DNA of 64,000 nucleotides from Brachypodium distachyon (Eukaryota > Streptophyta > Magnoliopsida > Poales > Poaceae), in assembly GCF_000005505.3 (NCBI RefSeq), contig NC_016133.3, positions 40,513,237 to 40,577,236 of the forward strand, given 5' to 3'. The position numbers and the translations under genes were made by a program. Below are positions 35,660-46,918 of the stretch, piece by piece. The first letter of the stretch is position 1. Every line of letters begins with the position of its first letter. The notes under the pieces are model-generated. The model did no database searches, was not told the DNA's origin, and saw nothing but the letters and a program-made list of their open reading frames with translations.

Positions 35660-36161
35660 ATTAGTCATTGATAATTCTTGACCCGACCGATCATAAAACC
35701 TCTAATAGCATCATAAAATTTAGACCAACTATTAAGTGGGCTAATGCGAAGGGAGGCCGGAGCTGCCAGGAGGGGGTGAGAACCGCTGCAGCGGAGGTGA
35801 CGACTAACGCTGCAACACTAGGTGAGGATGCGTACCGCCAGTGTGGAGCAATCATATCGGACTCCGATGCGCGGGCCTACTCTCTTGCTAAAACATATAA
35901 TGACCAACTAATCCACAATATAATATGCATTCAAAAGATCTATATCAACGCAAACCTATATATTTTGGTTAGGTAAAAAATAAATCAAATATTCAAAAAG
36001 TAATTGAAAGATACAATATATTTAAATTGCATTTTTTTAAATTTAAATTGCATACAGAATAAATCTATCAAATAATAAGAAATATTATTTATAGATGCAT
36101 ATAAATATCATTTTAATATACAAATCTAGCCACGCAATCTGCGCGGGTCACTCCGCTAGTT
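35660..36161 (+). mobile_element. Helitron 3' portion
   Basis: The sequence ends CCACGCAATCTGCGCGGG..CACTCCGCTAG followed by T at about 36160, that is, a short GC hairpin about 10 bases before CTAG, the signature of grass Helitron 3' ends. The preceding 190 bp match the degraded end at 8985-9150. The 5' TC terminus was not identified, so the left limit is arbitrary. The ORF at 35668-35976 shows no RepHel or other domain. Confidence 0.55.
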
Positions 36162-38201
36162 ATAGCGGAACTGGAAGGGACGGAACTGTGTAGGTGGGCT
36201 GGGTGGCCTTAGTCTCTACTATCGATCCAGCATTTTTTTTTACCTGGTAGATAGATAGACGATGGCCCGGTCTATAATTGGACCAAAGCCCAGCACTGGA
36301 AGTACAAAGGAACCGATTGCAACAGTATGGAAAAAAAAATGGACTGAAAGCCCACGGACGTACTGACGACGTACTGACTCATGCGTACCAGCCCATTATG
36401 CGACCGGCCGAATGCCCGCGAAACTTGCCACAGCCCATGTCACAGCGAACACGACACGAGCCGTTGGCGCGACCTGCGTCGTAAATTTGGCATCTGGCGT
36501 CCCGGATAGGATATGGCTTCCGGCTGGGCCGCACCGTGGACCTTGACGGAGAAGCAGACGAAAGCCCACACCGGTCCGGATTGTAAATTGCCCGACGCCT
36601 TCATAAAACAAGCTAAACACGAATTGGTTGGTGTCACTCTTCTTAATGAAAAGTGCACTGGTATCATGTGGTCAGAAAAGAAAAAGTGCACTGATATCAT
36701 TGCATATGTATAGGACTACTCTGTTAATTTTAAGGAAAGCCGCCCCCCCAAAAAATCATCTATGCCATTTGACAACATCGGCCTGGCTGAATTATTCCAA
36801 GGATTCAGAGGCGTAAGTCGAAAGCTACAGGTGCTTCTTTGAAAGTTGTAGTGCATCAATTTGGGAGCTAAATTATAGGGCTGTGAAGTTGATCCATGGT
36901 TTGTTTAAATTTTGGTACGGATGAAAGTTTGTACTACTGTAGTTCCGTATGTGAGGACAAAAGTTGGATTGTCGGGGTTAGAAGTAGTGCAATATTCGGT
37001 TGAAACTTTTTTTTCTTGAACTTATCGAGCTTTGGGTGCTGGCCAAGGGTGAACAGCACTGCGGTCGACTGCCTTCATTAGGGTTGCAGGCCACAAGAAA
37101 ACTAGTCCCCTATCGATCGTCCCGGGAAAAAAAAGTTATTATTCAAATATCAGTCTTTAATTAAAAATAATTGGGCACATTTTGTTTCCAACAATCCATT
37201 CATGTGACTTTCGGCACGACACGTCCATAGACCATAGGCAGTTATACTACACGCTTGCCAACTAGCAGCAATCCTAATGTGGCTCCATATCTGCGTCGCA
37301 ATCTGGCTCGACAGCAACGGCTTTGAATACAGGGCTAATGCAAGAAGCAGCGACACTGAGACAGGGACTAACAAGCCGATAAAGAACGAGTCCAGGATCG
37401 ACGCACGGACAGAGCTTCTCGAGCAAGCGCGCCATATGAAACCGAGAGTTCCGGCAAGCGACGCATCGACGAAAGCCGCATGGCGCATGTCGAGACTTGA
37501 GACGAGCCGGTGACATTGTTCGCTTTGCTCCCGGTGCTTATCTCCTTTCCACATGTCACGCTCCCAGGGACCCATTGACATGTCGCCATGTTAGATAAGT
37601 ACTTACTATATGTGATATCTAGCACGTCAAAGTACAAAACTTTCCAAATAGATTAACCAAAGTACTCGTCAAACCTAATACTAGCTTATGTGGAACAATC
37701 ATTGCAACAACTGAGTACTAGTACTATAATCCTGTCCTACTATAATAGAGCAGATTGTTGGAATAGGTTGGTGATGAGCTGGTACACTTGGAGTGGTTCT
37801 TCTCATGCAGCGGGTATGGTGCCTGAGCTAGGCAGTCGGCAACATCTCGGTGCGGCCATCTTTTCCAGGAAGCAGAACAGCAAAAGGGAAAGCTTACCAT
37901 GCTCGCCGGCTACTGATCTTCCCTTATCTAAAAGGAAAAATGCACACAGCACATGGTTATGCAAGACACAAGATATTTGTCCCCCTTCATTGTATCCGGA
38001 CAACTTGAGTGCCTGTCCAACAAGCTGAAGATTTAAAAAATTAGAGACCATCTTAATGGTGTGACGCTAGCTTATCCAAACCAAATGAAGCACTGTTATT
38101 GGTAGTTACCGGGGTTCTCTATGGCCTATAGATTAGATCCCCCCTATTGGTAGTTACCCTTGCTGAAATGCTTGAAATCCATGGAAAATAAATCTCTTGA
38201 G
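36162..38201. other. Intergenic DNA without recognisable genes
   Basis: ORFs on both strands (for example 37150-37581) show no family signature. No structural RNA or complete element was identified. Confidence 0.4.
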
Positions 38202-38565
38202 TACCACTCCCTCCGATCCATATTATTTGTCTCAAATTTGCCCAAATAAGGATGTATCTATGTTTAAAAAACGTCTAGATATACGTAATATTTCGATCAG
38301 TAATATGGATAGGAGGGAGCAGTAGTATTTACCCGTGAGAGGTTATAAGGTCAAGGTTCAGAACACAGAGCACATGATTATCGATTTGTATGACACAGTA
38401 ATATGTTTGCCCCCTCCAATGTATCCGAACAATTTGAGTGCCTGCCCAACAAGCTGAAGATTTTAAAAATTCCAGATCTTAATGGTGGCACTAGCTTATC
38501 CAAACCAAATGAAGCACTGTTGTTAGTAGTTACCGGATTTGCTATGGTCTATGGATCCCTTCAGA
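37973..38565. repeat. Dispersed direct duplication (about 165 bp, two copies) around a MITE
   Basis: The segment at about 37973-38140, containing GAGTGCCTGTCCAACAAGCTG and TAGCTTATCCAAACCAAATG, recurs at about 38402-38565 with point changes and small indels. The period is about 429 bp. The MITE at 38202-38324 sits between the two copies, so the duplication and the insertion can be ordered by comparison with relatives. Confidence 0.75.
38202..38324. mobile_element. Stowaway MITE, about 123 bp
   Basis: Left end CACTCCCTCCGATCCATATTA and right end AATATGGATAGGAGGGAGCAG are inverted. It is flanked by TA and related to the copies at 20.7 and 26.2 kb. Confidence 0.75.
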
Positions 38566-39724
38566 TCTCAACATCTCGTACTGGATGCATCCAAACCCGG
38601 CTTTAGGATATGGGGTTCGGGTTCTTTTGAAATTTGTAAGGACTAACCATGGTTCGGGGAAATGGTTGAAACTCTGTACAAGAACTGACTCAACTCCCGT
38701 GTGTACCTGTAATTCAGGTAACAGATAAGCTTTATGATTATGCATGAAATTTTAAGGCACCATACCGAATTCAGAATCTTGGCATTTGGCAGCAAAAGCA
38801 ATTATCCGTATTAATTTATGACAGCCAATTTGCCATGTTAGCGCAATACAAAAGGAACCTCCACAAGAACAAGCAGCCAAATGAATAAATGGAATTATTG
38901 AGATTTCTGACCCATGACTATCAGGATACAGCCGAAACGGATGCACTCACACGTAACACAATTGGATGATCAGTTTATCATCATAACAGTGTAACTCAAA
39001 CCTGCACTTGTCCTTGAACCCTGACGTAAAGAAATTTATAGCCCTGTCTGGACCCAACGTACAGCAAGCAAGAACTTGAAATTGCAGGTGGGCCCAAAGA
39101 TATAAATTGCATTGACATCTTGAAAATGGCAACAAAAGAAAAAAGATACAGAGGATGCATCAATGGGTCAGACTATCAAAGGCAGCAAGATGTAGCAGCA
39201 AAAGATCGTACATACAACTCAAAGTTGCAGGGCCAGAAGAAATTACAGTCAATCATGAGAATACTCCAACTACGACCACAAATGGAGAATCACAGCACAG
39301 GGCGCCACGGTTCAAACCGACCAGATTTCGATTTGGAGAAATGATACGAGAAAGACTTGAAGAGACCACACAAGTACATGCACAATGCACACACACACAC
39401 CTTAGAGGCGCCGGTAGGAGAAGTAGGGCCATGTAACAAGAATGACACTGAAAGGTCACTCCCTCCATTGATTCACAAGGGACCATCTACTATTTTACAG
39501 CCTGCAAGGAGAAAGAGGACCACTGGAATCTAGCACAATTCAAACCACTTCATGAAAACAAGCGGCAGCACAGCCTTTGGTGGCTGCCGGTTTAAACTGA
39601 CCTCTCCGACACAGAGCAAGCGGTTGTGCTGCTCCGGTCGCGAACCTCAGCAATGAGTTCTTGCCCTTCTTCACTAGTCTAATGTACAATTTTACAAGTG
39701 AAGGTCGCCATAGCAGAATGTGTT
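38566..39724. other. Intergenic DNA and 3' region of the MORN gene
   Basis: No additional gene recognised. The last few hundred bases before 39724 probably contain the 3' UTR of the minus-strand MORN gene; no unique poly(A) signal could be assigned. Confidence 0.4.
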
Positions 39725-41174
39725 TCACAAATCCGTGATAAAGAGTTTGCCATCTATTCTGTTCTGCACTGCCTTAATCGCAGCGACCCGAGCAGCCGTT
39801 GCGGCTCTGTTCGCAGCCATGACCGTCCTTTTCACCTGGTCATCTACTCTCGGGAGGTCGAAGGCGTTATCTGCAGCCCTTTGAGCAGACTAGACCACTG
39901 AAACAGTTAGAATTGCTGGAGGACATAAGCATATTGCAATGTGCAGAGTTAAATCAGGGCATACCAGCACAGCACGCTGAACAGCTGGATCGGAGAGGGG
40001 CAATGGGTTCTTGAGAGTCCCAGAATCCCACTCCCCGGAACGCTTATCGCCATTCCGGAACGTGTACATCCCAAACCCCTGCTTCTTCCCTTCGTGCCAA
40101 GATCCCGTGTAACAGTGGCCATTGGCGAAGCTGTACACACCGAAACCATGGATCTTGTCCGCGAAGTACTCCCCCGAGTATCGATCACCATTCCTGCAAC
40201 AGAGTTTTATTAGCAAGAGCTCGAATTGGCAATCAAACAGTCCATGTTTTGCAATATGAGAAGGCGCTTGTGTGTTGGGGGCATCCAAAGATGGGAATTC
40301 TGCAAAGCAATGACGCTTACCTGAAATGGTAGCAGCCGATGCCGTGCTTGACACCACCCTTGAATTCGCCAGCGTAGGAGCTGCCATCGGAGCAGGTTTG
40401 GGCGCCAAGGCCGTGGCTCTGGCCGCCGGCCCACTCGCCGGCGTAGCAGTCGCCGCTGTAGAAGCGGTAGACTCCGTGGCCATGGCGGAGGCCCTGCCTG
40501 TACTGACCGCGGTAGCGGCTGCCGCGCGCCCAGCTCTCGACGCCGTAGCCGTCGTACTTGCCGTCCACCCAGTCGCCCTCGTACTTGCCCTTGCCGAAGA
40601 AGTTGTAGACGCCGCTGCCGCTGCAGCGGCCCATGTGGAACTCCCCCTCGTAGCAATCGCCGTTGCTGTAGAACTCCACGCCCTCCCGCACCACGCGCCC
40701 GTCCGACTTGACCTTGCTCTTCCTCCCCGGTTGGTCCTTGCCCTCGCCGATGAACCACTGCACGGAGGCGGGGAAAGGCGAGGAGCGGCGGCGGCGGAGG
40801 CCCGCGACGGCGGCTGCGGCGGCGAGCGCGGCCCCCGCGGCGGCGGCGAGGAGGAGGAGCAGGTAGCTGCCGCCCTCGCGCAGGACGAACACGACGAGCG
40901 CGAGGAGCGGGATGGAGACGACGAGGAGCAGCAGCAGTAGCAGCAGGGACAGGGCCGGGCGGGGCCGCAGCCGGTGGTGCGCCGGGCGGAGCAAGGGCCT
41001 GTGCTTGGCCTGCTCCTTCTTGTCGTCGGGCTCCGGGTCAACGTCGAACGCCTGGAAGGACGACGCGCCGCGCGTCGGCGACCGGAGCAGCCACGACGGC
41101 GTCCGCGTCAGCTTAGCAGACGCCCCCCCTCCGCCGCCGCCGCCATGGGCCCCGTGGCCCCCGTGCCCATCCAT
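39725..41174 (-). CDS. MORN-repeat membrane protein (three exons)
   Basis: Exons 41174-40321, 40193-39965 and 39889-39725 join in frame and give 415 residues. Two hydrophobic segments (about 74-98 and 103-125) separate a Gly/His-rich N-terminus from the rest. From about residue 166 there are seven MORN repeats of the form Y.GE(W/F)..G...G.G.Y.F plus an eighth partial one. The C-terminal helix, rich in Ala and Arg (SAQRAADNAFDLP..ANRAATAARVAAI), is typical of plant homologues. These are often labelled 'SET7/9 family' because of shared MORN repeats, but no SET domain is present here. MORN repeats bind phospholipids or scaffold membrane contacts; the specific role of this plant group is unknown. 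The third-exon acceptor was chosen because it alone reads into the conserved C-terminal helix. Confidence 0.88.
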
Positions 41175-42661
41175 CCCTCGCCGTTCCGCCTCGCGTCGTC
41201 AGCTTCCCCCCCTCTCTGCTTCCGCACAAACCTCTCTGCTAGTTCCCAACTCAGATTTCCGCGCGCCGGCTCGTCGTCAGATCGAAGAAGCGGCACGAAT
41301 CCGGAGTGGTTGAGAGGAAGAAGAGCGGAAGGGAGGGGAAGGGGACGGAGAGGCGCCTCTTATAACCACCGGGCGGCGGTGAGCAGCTTCCTTGGCGGGT
41401 TCTCCTCGCTGGCTGTGGCCTCAGGGAGCGCGAACTGGCGCGGCGAGGTCATCCATCGGACCCGGTGTTCCATCCCCCAGGGCCAGGAGACGGGAACGAA
41501 GGGTCGCTTACGCGTGGGTCCCGGTGGCAGAAAGGCCAGATGGGTACCGGGCCTCTACAGGTTGGTGGCGAGGGATTCGGGGACCCCGGATCATAGTGGG
41601 CTGGATTGGATCCGGTAGGAGGATTTGGATGAGTGACGCGGGGCCCCGTCATGGTTCCGGATCTGGACGGACGCCGGCTAGGACGGCGTACTGGGGAAGT
41701 AGTGCGTCCAAGAATTGGGCACGTGCCGGGGCTGTCTCGGTCGGTCGGCCGGGCCCCGAGCACGAGTCGCATCCATGGCCTGCAGTGCAGCAGCGTCGGG
41801 TTGCGTCGGGGTTCAGACTTGAGACGTGAACGGCATGTTTTGTGTCTGGGGATATTTGCATGAACTGGGCCTGGCCCGTGATGTACCGTGATTGGCCCAT
41901 CCACTGTCTAGCAGGCCAAGTAATGCTCAAAGCCTTTGAACAGCCAGCCCATTAAACCGTAGGACACGGGAGCCATCAACTGGGCTAAAAAAGAACATGG
42001 ATTCCAGTCCCTAGTCGATTCCATCGATCAGAACGGAGACACACAGACACAGGTGCAGTCTGCGCATGGGTTCCTACGTCGGCGTGAGGCCGCCGGCGGA
42101 AAGAAGCCAGCCCCCCTTGCTCGGCTGCTCGCGGGATCGCCGCGATGGCATCCCGCGGCTCGTTCAGTTGCCGAGCACCCAAACGTACGTGTGGGCACGT
42201 GTCGGAGTAGATGGTGCGCAAGAACTCAGGCCTTGACACGATCTATAGTGTTCTCCACCTCTGAATCTTGGAGATTTCCAGGTGTTTGAATTTTTTGGAA
42301 ATCTCAGCCACCTAGCTACTCAGCCAAATACTGCGCTATTTCAAAAATGAGCACCTCTTCATTAAACGTAGATTGCATGTATACAAATTGTTATGTAAGT
42401 TATACATGGAACTGAGTGACTTCAATCCGGGATGATGGTTGGCTCCATGGTGCTCTAAAGGCTTAGAAACTGAGATTTAAGAAAAGTCATGCAGCTTACA
42501 AATCCAACTCAAGACGTACGTACACAGAGGGTTCAATGCGTTTTTATTTAGATTGCATAAACAATTAAATATCGAACAAATGATGAACGGCTATCTGAGC
42601 AAATACTACGCGAGATATTAGCAGCTGCACTACCAGGGAAGGAATATACATTTCTGAATCT
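41175..42661. other. 5' region of the MORN gene and intergenic DNA
   Basis: About 41175-41370 is probably 5' UTR and core promoter of the minus-strand MORN gene; a weak TATA-like GGTTATAAG lies at about 41359-41367 (minus). GC-rich ORFs from 41390 to 41930 have no family match and look compositional. Confidence 0.4.
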
Positions 42662-44253
42662 CTAGTACTGGAGGCCATCCTCCTTCCCAAGCCTGGCCTT
42701 GCGCTCCGCCGACAGCATGCGGGCGAATTGTATCAGCTCCTCCTCGTTGGTGCCTCTCTTCGTGTCAGGCTCATGGTACACTGAAATCGATATGGGCCGT
42801 CCATTTTCCATAATCCTAGGGTGCAGATTGATGTATACTTTCCTGACAAAATGAGCAGTATAAGGAAAAAATTTCCGCACGGGCCGGCCCAAACGGTGTG
42901 AAACTGGGCCGATCCTTTGGTTTCCTCTCTCACCCCGTCGTGCCCGCTCCCTCCCCCGATCCAGTGCCGCCGCCCTCCTCTCCCCCATCCAACGCCGCCG
43001 CCGTCGCGCCCTCCCGCCCCACGCCCTCCTCTCCCCCGATCAAAGGCCGCCGGCGCTCCCTCTCGTCCCCGGCTCCGACGACACGCCGGGAAGCAGCCCG
43101 CCACCTGTCCCCACCGCCCCGGCGCCGATTGTCCGTCGAGGCGCCCGTCGCCGTGCCTCCCGCCCCCGTTGGAAAGGCCCGTCCAATGCAACGGCGACTT
43201 GCGTTTGCACATGTTCCTTTGCTGAAGAAAGTTCCTGAAGCGACATGCTACTGAACCTACTATTTTTCTGAAGAAAACAGAGTTGTTGCTTTGCTGTACA
43301 GGATTTTTCTTATGATGTTCTATAGCTTTGCCGTAAAGACCTGAATCAAGGCATAGATCCTTGTTGTTTTGATTTACCTGAATCAATTTGTTGTTTGCGT
43401 TGGTTCTTCAAATTGATATACTTGAATAAATGTGAATTTACAAGGAATTCTTTGATGTTCCGTCATGATATCGTTCGGCATCTTGAAATTGCAGTTTGCT
43501 TGCAAATCTCCATGGATTTTAACCTGTTAAAAGTGAAGCATGGTGCATATATGCCATGAACTAGACAACAATCTTTCAAAACATTTGTTGGATGTAGGCA
43601 CAAAGGCATTCTAAAAATTATGCAAAACATGAGCGTCACAGGTTGACATTTCTGAAGATGAACATTTTCTTTAGAAACAAAGACCATGCACTGGATGTAG
43701 GCACAAAGGCCATCTAGAAATCATGCAATAATGAGCTTGAGCACCAGGCTGCCTTTTGAGGAATGCATCATAAGATTTCTGGACTCACAAGTATGGTCGA
43801 GCATCAACAAAACCTGCAGTGCAAATTGACTTTATGGTTTGGATGATGCTTCTACTTTCTTGGTTTCCTACCATATATTGACTTCAGATTGCTGTTATGG
43901 AATTAATCTAACTGTTGGTATCGTCGGACAGTAAGAATAGTTTTTCATCTTCACTGTTTACATGGGACTGCCCCTAGTCAATGGTTGCTGAATTACACGG
44001 AACAGAGTACTTTTAGAATGGTTTTGTGCCAGTATTTTGCTACAAGAGACAATATGTATACTCCGTACAACAATAGAAAAACAGCAAAAGAGAAATATTT
44101 CCTCAACATTCACAATGATTCAAGAATTTTCTGTACATTTACAATGATTACATAGCTTGAGAATCGACAGATGACAGCCAGATTATATAGCTAGAGAATC
44201 GACAGATAACGGCCAACATGATCTTAACTTCCAAATTCTAACACCAAACCCTT

Positions 44254-44436
44254 TCAATGTTTGTGTCCGGGCTTGCGCTCAAGATCTTCCTTCCTAACAC
44301 CAAACCCTTTCAACAAAGCATATGCATTGTAGTACTTGTATCCTTCTTCCTCTCCGAACGTTTGGTTGACCACCATGTAATATTCTTCAAGTTCCTCCAA
44401 AGAGACACCACCAGATTCCGTGGTGTACAACTGCAA
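44254..44436 (-). pseudogene. FAR1-type DNA-binding domain fragment
   Basis: A 60-codon ORF whose second half, FGEEEGYKYYNAYALLKGFG, matches the start of the FAR1/FHY3 WRKY-GCM1-like zinc finger, in which F....EAY.FYN.YA...GF..R is the usual pattern. FAR1 proteins derive from Mutator-like transposases of the Jittery type. The zinc-binding cysteines are not included because the ORF ends shortly after VRKEDLERK, so this is a fragment. It lies inside the insertion in the patatin pseudogene. Confidence 0.6.
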
Positions 44437-44606
44437 CTAATATATCTCAATGGTACCTTCATTTGCTCAGCAGCACTTAAACCAATTCCGAAACTTTGGG
44501 ATTGCCAGCAGCATCAATCAACAAAATCTCTTTTCTGCACTTGTGTGCTTATACGTAGTTGATGATTATAGAAGAACACATGACCAAATGGATAAGGTTT
44601 TACCTT

Positions 44607-44690
44607 CAAATCCCTGAGATACACGCCCCTACTGTGACAATAGTCAATTGCATTGATCAGTTATTCAGTTGCTGAAAGTATTTATGTGCC
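44607..44690 (-). pseudogene. CIPK-type protein kinase catalytic-loop fragment
   Basis: Read on the minus strand, FQQL followed by INAIDYCHSRGVY.RDLK reproduces the catalytic-loop block of CBL-interacting protein kinases. It ends exactly at an AAG/GTAAAA splice donor. The catalytic His of the HRD motif is replaced by Leu, and about 7 extra bases interrupt the frame after FQQL. Flanking kinase subdomains are not visible. It is best read as an exon piece captured by the surrounding element. Confidence 0.55.
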
Positions 44691-46718
44691 CTCTTCTTTC
44701 AACCTTTCTGTTACTATACTGTACAACGTCAAACAACAAATAGTATAAATCAAAATATGATCACGTAACATGAATCAATAGTAACATATGACAATATAAC
44801 TTCAAAACTTCTGGATAGATTGATACGGCGTTGCTCTTGGGACATCGGGAGACGAGCGATTCGGCTCGTCCAGTTCTCAGGCGGACGCGGGACGCCTTTA
44901 CATCTCTCCATCTGCTTCTCTCGAGCCTGGCGGGCTTCGGCGCGGGATTAAGGTTAGGGGAGCGCCGGCCGCCGGAGCAAGGAGCCTGGGACGGACGAGG
45001 GCTACGAGCGGCAGTGCCAGCGAGGTCGACGAGCGGGGGCGCGTGCGGCGATCGGGACTGGGCGACGAAATTGCCGAGCGCAAGGGCGAGATCGACGACC
45101 GGCGACGCGTGGGGCAGTCGGGCGCGTGGCTTGCTGGCGAGGTCGTAATCGCCCAGCACGAGATGGAATAGAGAGAAATGGGCTTCGGCTGGGCTTCGGC
45201 CCGTTAGTCAAAATAATCCTTAACGAATGGACGGTGCAGATTTGTGTACTGCATCTTTGCCCTTAGCAGTATAGGGGTACCGTAAAACAGGTCCAGGCTC
45301 ATTCTTGCCCGTCTCAACGTTCACCTTGCACATCTTCCTCTTCAGCAACGCCTTGCCGACGCCGACGAGCCGGTTCAGGTTCTCCGTTGTGGACACGTCG
45401 ACGGAGGCCGTCTCTTCCGTGAGCTCGTCGTCCTGGATCCGCAGGTACCGCTTCTCGCAGTGCAGCTCCTGGAACAGCACGGAGGCGTGGATGTCGACGA
45501 GGTCGGAGCTGGCCTGGCTGAAGCTGTCGATGATGGGCGTGGCGCCGCTGTTGTAGAGCCACCCGAGGATGCCCCGCTTGCCGCACTGGCCAGCGTCGAA
45601 TTTCTCCTCGATCTTGGCCGTGCCGGTCCCGAGGGAGAGGATCATGAACTTGCCGTAGTCCGCCGGCTTGATGGGGAAGAAGTCCCTGTTGCCCATCAGG
45701 ATCTGCTTGGTTACGTGCGTCATCGCCAGCAGCGTCTGTATATACATATATATCGTCCATGTCAATTGTCAAATGGTGAACAGAATACATCAACATCGCA
45801 CAAGTCAACTGTGATAAGCCTAATTTAGGTTAGTAATAAGTATCATCAAAGATGGCTTGCCGTACAAGCTTGCTTGCACGAATGGTGGTGACTCGATCAC
45901 GTACGGTATTGTTTGCGGCGACGCCTCCGTCGATGAGGTTGAAGGTCCGGGGCGTGCCGTCCTCGTACTTAGTCTCGAATCTGTGGCCGGGGAGATACGT
46001 CGGCGCGGCGGACGTGCCGATGCAGACGTCCGACAGAAGAGCGTTCTTGGAGACATCCTGCATGGCCTGCACAAGTTTCAGCATAATTATGAGTAGACCG
46101 GTTTCAATCAAGCATGCACGCACATTTTGTTAAGTTGATCTTCACAATTCACATACGTCGTAAGTTGAGAATATCGTGGGTTGCATGTGCTTGATGTCGA
46201 ATGTGGGGATGACGATGTTCTTCAGCGTATCACTGACACGCGTGTCGCCGAGCAACTTCTTGACGATCGAGAGGAGGTACTCGCCGTCGTACTTGGGTCC
46301 CGCCATGCTCTTCAACAAGCCAAAAGGTCCTCTGCTGCAGAGCACATTGTACACAGCCAATCAGCCATCATGAAGACTTTCTTTGAGCTGATATGATGCT
46401 GGCATAAGATCGTCGCTTTCGATTTCTACGTGTGCGACTACGATCTATGTGATACTCACCTGATGGGAGGGAAGATCTTCGGGCAGTGGTCAAGGTAGAA
46501 GCTGTTGATGTCCTTGGCGGCGAAGAGCGGTTATGCAAACCTCAGAGGCTCAGAGCACTAAACTCCAGGCTATAAAACCCGGGAGATATGATTCCTCGGA
46601 TTTACTTGACGAAAAGGCTTTGGTTGAATGATTCGCTTGTCTTTGGCTCCCCGGCTTGGCTACCTGAACTGAACTGTTACTCTGCAAGTTCTGACGGTAG
46701 TACTCGCGGAGGAAGCAT

Positions 46719-46727
46719 GTATTTATA
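46719..46727 (-). promoter_or_regulatory. TATA box remnant of the patatin pseudogene
   Basis: On the minus strand the sequence reads CCGCGCGTATAAATACATG, closely resembling CCGCGCGGATATAAATATCG before the intact patatin gene. The shared context suggests the two promoters have a common origin. Confidence 0.55.
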
Positions 46728-46918
46728 CGCGCGGATCCCATTGGTCACTGGGAAAATTCCTGCATGCTCCACGGTCGAGCTCCGGAAGCATCGTGCTGCA
46801 GGCAGTTCCAGTAACAGTCAAAAGGTTGAATGGAATTGAAGGAGCCAAACACGCCGGGGACGGACGGGCCAGGCCAGGCGCCGCGCGCGCCATCGACCTG
46901 AGCGGGTCATCAGGTCAT

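Larger units (their letters stand above)
42775..45293 (-). mobile_element. Mutator-like (Pack-MULE type) insertion with FAR1 and CIPK fragments
   Basis: The insertion lies between two exact copies of CAGGCTCAT (42766-42774 and 45294-45302). Removing it plus one copy rejoins the patatin exon 4 reading frame exactly where the paralogue is continuous. A 9-bp target duplication is characteristic of Mutator-like elements. Inside are a FAR1-type DNA-binding fragment (44254-44436, minus), a CIPK catalytic-loop fragment (about 44607-44690, minus) and GC-rich segments at 42900-43230 and 44830-45160, a composition typical of Pack-MULEs. The terminal inverted repeats are weak: GGTACACTGAAATCG versus GACCTGTTTTACGG. 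No MuDR transposase is present. Confidence 0.7.
42662..46530 (-). pseudogene. Patatin-like phospholipase pseudogene, 5'-truncated and split by an insertion
   Basis: Remaining exons on the minus strand: part of exon 2 (46530-46460 and, after an extra intron, 46331-46157), exon 3 (46066-45905), most of exon 4 (45735 to about 45303), and its last ~30 codons 2.5 kb away at about 42774-42662 ([16 protein letters not shown], stop at 42662). The order and lengths match the intact paralogue at 54725-56302; exon 3 is 162 bp in both. Exon 1 with the DGGG oxyanion motif and the GTSTGG nucleophile region are missing: homology stops abruptly at the PLFAAKD codons near 46530. The DGG of the Ser-Asp dyad is kept (IDGGVAANN), but no active enzyme can result. 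A TATA-like promoter remnant survives near 46720. Confidence 0.85.

Noticed and set aside
40326..40940. 204-codon plus-strand ORF opposite the MORN gene
   Set aside because: Ala/Val-rich antisense shadow of the GC-rich MORN coding exon; the minus strand carries the real repeats.
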